A stretch of 5,736 nucleotides of DNA from positions 2,172 to 7,907 of the forward strand of contig DOUU01000195.1 in assembly GCA_003520425.1 (NCBI GenBank), read 5' to 3'. Origin of the DNA: Deltaproteobacteria bacterium (GTDB taxonomy: Bacteria > Myxococcota_A > UBA9160). Both the position numbers and the translations under genes were made by a program. Of this stretch, positions 4,375-5,736 are shown one piece after another. Below the pieces are notes generated by a model. It saw only the letters and a program-made list of their open reading frames with translations. It was not told the origin of the DNA and ran no database searches. Position 1 is the stretch's first letter. Every line of letters begins with the position of its first letter.

Positions 4375-5571
4375 CTAGGCCACCGCGGCCGTGACGGGGG
4401 CACCGGCGTACTTCGCCAGCACCGCGTCGCGTATGTCGGGTGCGATGTTCACCTGGTCAAGGTCGCCGCCTACGACAGCAAGGACACGTGGGTTCATGAT
4501 TCTGAACCAGAGAGGCGGAACGTAGGCGAGCAGGAACATCGCAGAGTAGCCGCCGGGGAGCGTCGGTAGATTCTCGAAGTGGCGGAGCGCCTGGTAGCGG
4601 CGGGTCGGGTGCGCGTGGTGATCGGAATGGCGTTCGAGGTGGAACGAGAGCAGGTTCGAGACGACATGATTGCTGTTCCATGAGTGGCGCGGCAGCGGCT
4701 TCTCGTACTTCCCATCCGCGCCCATCCGGCGCAGCAAACCGTAGTGTTCGATGTAGTTGGCGCTCGTGAGGCCCCACCAGGCGAGGAAGTCGTGGATCAA
4801 CAGGAAGGGGATCATTACCGGGCCGAACGCCGCCAGGAACCCGAGGCGGAGGGCGGCGGCGAGGGCCCAAGAGTGGAGGATCTCGTTCTCGCGCAGGTTG
4901 AAGGCGCTCTTGCCGGTCCGATTGAGCCTCCCCTTCTCGAGAGCCCACGCGCGGCGCAGCGCTCCCGGGATCTCGCGCAGCGCGAACTTGTAGATGTTCT
5001 CGCCGAAGCGCGAGCTGGCAGGGTCCTCTGGCGTGGCGACGTCGCGGTGGTGGCCGCGGTTGTGCTCGATCCAGAAGTGCCCGTACGCGGGCACCGCGAG
5101 GACGATCTTGGCAAGCCAGCGCTCGAGCTTCTCTTTCTTGTGGCCGAGCTCATGCCCGACGGTGATCGCGGAGCCGCTGTAGAAGCCGACGGAGAGTGCA
5201 ACAGCCAGGATCCCGAGGAACGAGAGCGGCTGCGTGCCGACGAACCAGGCTGCGGCGCCAAACGTGACAAAGTAGAGCGGCACCGCGGCGTACGTGAGCC
5301 AGCGATAGTAACGATCGGCCGAGAGCTCGAGGACGAGCTCCTCGGGGGGGTTGCTCGTGTCCTCACCCACAAGCACGTCGAGCACTGGGACAATCCCGTA
5401 GAAGAAGACGAGCGGGAAGAGCAGCACCAGCTCGCTCCTTGTCGCGAAATATGCCGCGAAGGTGCCGAGCGGGATCGCGGGTATCGCGAGGGACGCCAGC
5501 CAGAGGAAGCGCTTCTTGTCGATGTAGCGGAGCGGCTCGCCGTCGCCGCGCTCCAGCGTGTAGACCTTCAT
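4375..5571 (-). CDS. alkB: Alkane 1-monooxygenase (AlkB)
   Basis: This is an integral-membrane, non-haem di-iron enzyme that oxidises medium or long n-alkanes to 1-alkanols using O2 and electrons from rubredoxin. The protein has 398 residues, the usual AlkB length. All signature boxes are present: HELGHK (140-145), EHNRGHH (169-175), NYIEHYG (272-278) and LERHSDHHA (312-320), which supply the histidines around the iron pair. Hydrophobic segments near 22-42, 47-67, 92-111, 115-136 and 235-260 fit the expected six-helix membrane core, with the conserved loop VGEDTSNPPEE (68-78). ATG 5571 was chosen because GGAGG lies six bases upstream and the family-typical N-terminus begins there; the frame is open further up but unlike AlkB. 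A rubredoxin gene follows after 17 bases. I cannot infer the alkane chain-length range. A related fatty-acid or terpene hydroxylase is less likely given the full AlkB signature and the rubredoxin partner. Confidence 0.95.
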   Translation of the reverse strand: MKVYTLERGDGEPLRYIDKKRFLWLASLAIPAIPLGTFAAYFATRSELVLLFPLVFFYGIVPVLDVLVGEDTSNPPEELVLELSADRYYRWLTYAAVPLYFVTFGAAAWFVGTQPLSFLGILAVALSVGFYSGSAITVGHELGHKKEKLERWLAKIVLAVPAYGHFWIEHNRGHHRDVATPEDPASSRFGENIYKFALREIPGALRRAWALEKGRLNRTGKSAFNLRENEILHSWALAAALRLGFLAAFGPVMIPFLLIHDFLAWWGLTSANYIEHYGLLRRMGADGKYEKPLPRHSWNSNHVVSNLLSFHLERHSDHHAHPTRRYQALRHFENLPTLPGGYSAMFLLAYVPPLWFRIMNPRVLAVVGGDLDQVNIAPDIRDAVLAKYAGAPVTAAVA

Positions 5572-5736
5572 CACATGCCTCCGAGGGTCGGTGGGACCCG
5601 TGGTCAACGACGGATGCAGCATGGCTTGGCTTCGGCCGCGCTTGGAGCGTATGCTGCGCCAACCATCGGTCATTTCGCGCCAAGAGGAGCCGGGGCCGCG
5701 CCTCCTGGATCGGCGCCCAAGGAAAGATGACGAGGC
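5572..5736. other. Upstream region of the alkB operon
   Basis: The 165 bases before alkB (minus direction) should hold its promoter. A GGAGG (5578-5582) is the Shine-Dalgarno sequence. A TTGACC box (minus strand, around 5605) has no matching -10 at the right distance. No operator-like palindrome stands out. Whether a divergent gene starts near the window end cannot be decided. Confidence 0.4.

Noticed and set aside
5344..5350. Seven-base G/C run inside alkB, with similar runs at 147-153, 1763-1769 and 2080-2086, as possible phase-variation tracts
   Set aside because: Runs of seven are expected in DNA this GC-rich; the alkB run encodes the conserved SNPPEE segment in frame, with no sign of switching.
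4684..5730. Long plus-strand open frame opposite alkB
   Set aside because: It is the mirror of alkB: rich in Glu/Arg/Ala with no domain pattern, as expected for the antisense of a GC-rich gene.
5727..5736. Possible start of a divergent gene (ATG ACG AGG) after AAGGAAAG at the window end
   Set aside because: Only three codons are visible and the purine run sits too close to the ATG, so no gene can be supported.

Overview
The window is GC-rich and reads as chromosomal DNA of a Gram-negative, probably proteobacterial, environmental bacterium. Two secreted proteins end in PEP-CTERM sorting signals, which are processed by an exosortase in Gram-negative bacteria that make exopolysaccharide. There is also an aerobic alkane-hydroxylase operon. 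I cannot name a genus from the sequence.

Layout. (1) 1-789, plus strand: the 3' part of a gene for a surface or secreted protein with a fibronectin/Ig-like region followed by a DUF1566 (Lcl C-terminal) domain; its start lies outside the window. (2) 790-1273: no full gene, but a protein-like short frame (811-957), a second short coding-like stretch (986-1084) and several stem-loops. (3) 1274-1702, minus: a 142-residue hemerythrin HHE-domain protein. (4) 1703-2278: mostly non-coding, with several G/C-rich palindromes; at 2146-2263 (minus) it holds a frameshifted remnant that I recognise as the C-terminal core of a DUF2126 protein. (5) 2279-2866 (minus) and 3223-3951 (plus): two divergently transcribed PEP-CTERM proteins separated by a 356-base control region with a CRP-like half-site pair. 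The second has an unusual 62-residue tail beyond its sorting signal. (6) 4115-5571, minus: alkB (alkane 1-monooxygenase) followed 17 bases later by a rubredoxin gene, a classic two-gene operon. (7) 5572-5736: the upstream region of alkB.

How the genes work together. AlkB and the rubredoxin form the clearest unit: the membrane di-iron enzyme hydroxylates the terminal carbon of n-alkanes, and a rubredoxin fed by a rubredoxin reductase (not in the window) would supply electrons. The rubredoxin looks like the AlkG1 subtype, which in characterised cases does not itself feed AlkB, so the true partner may be elsewhere. The PEP-CTERM proteins would need an exosortase encoded elsewhere. The hemerythrin, the DUF2126 remnant and the DUF1566 gene show no obvious link to alkane use. 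No mobile element, CRISPR array or confident RNA gene is seen, and I found no clear new multi-gene system. The features that most merit checking are the degraded DUF2126 gene, the extended PEP-CTERM protein, the rubredoxin subtype and the short frames at 811-1084.
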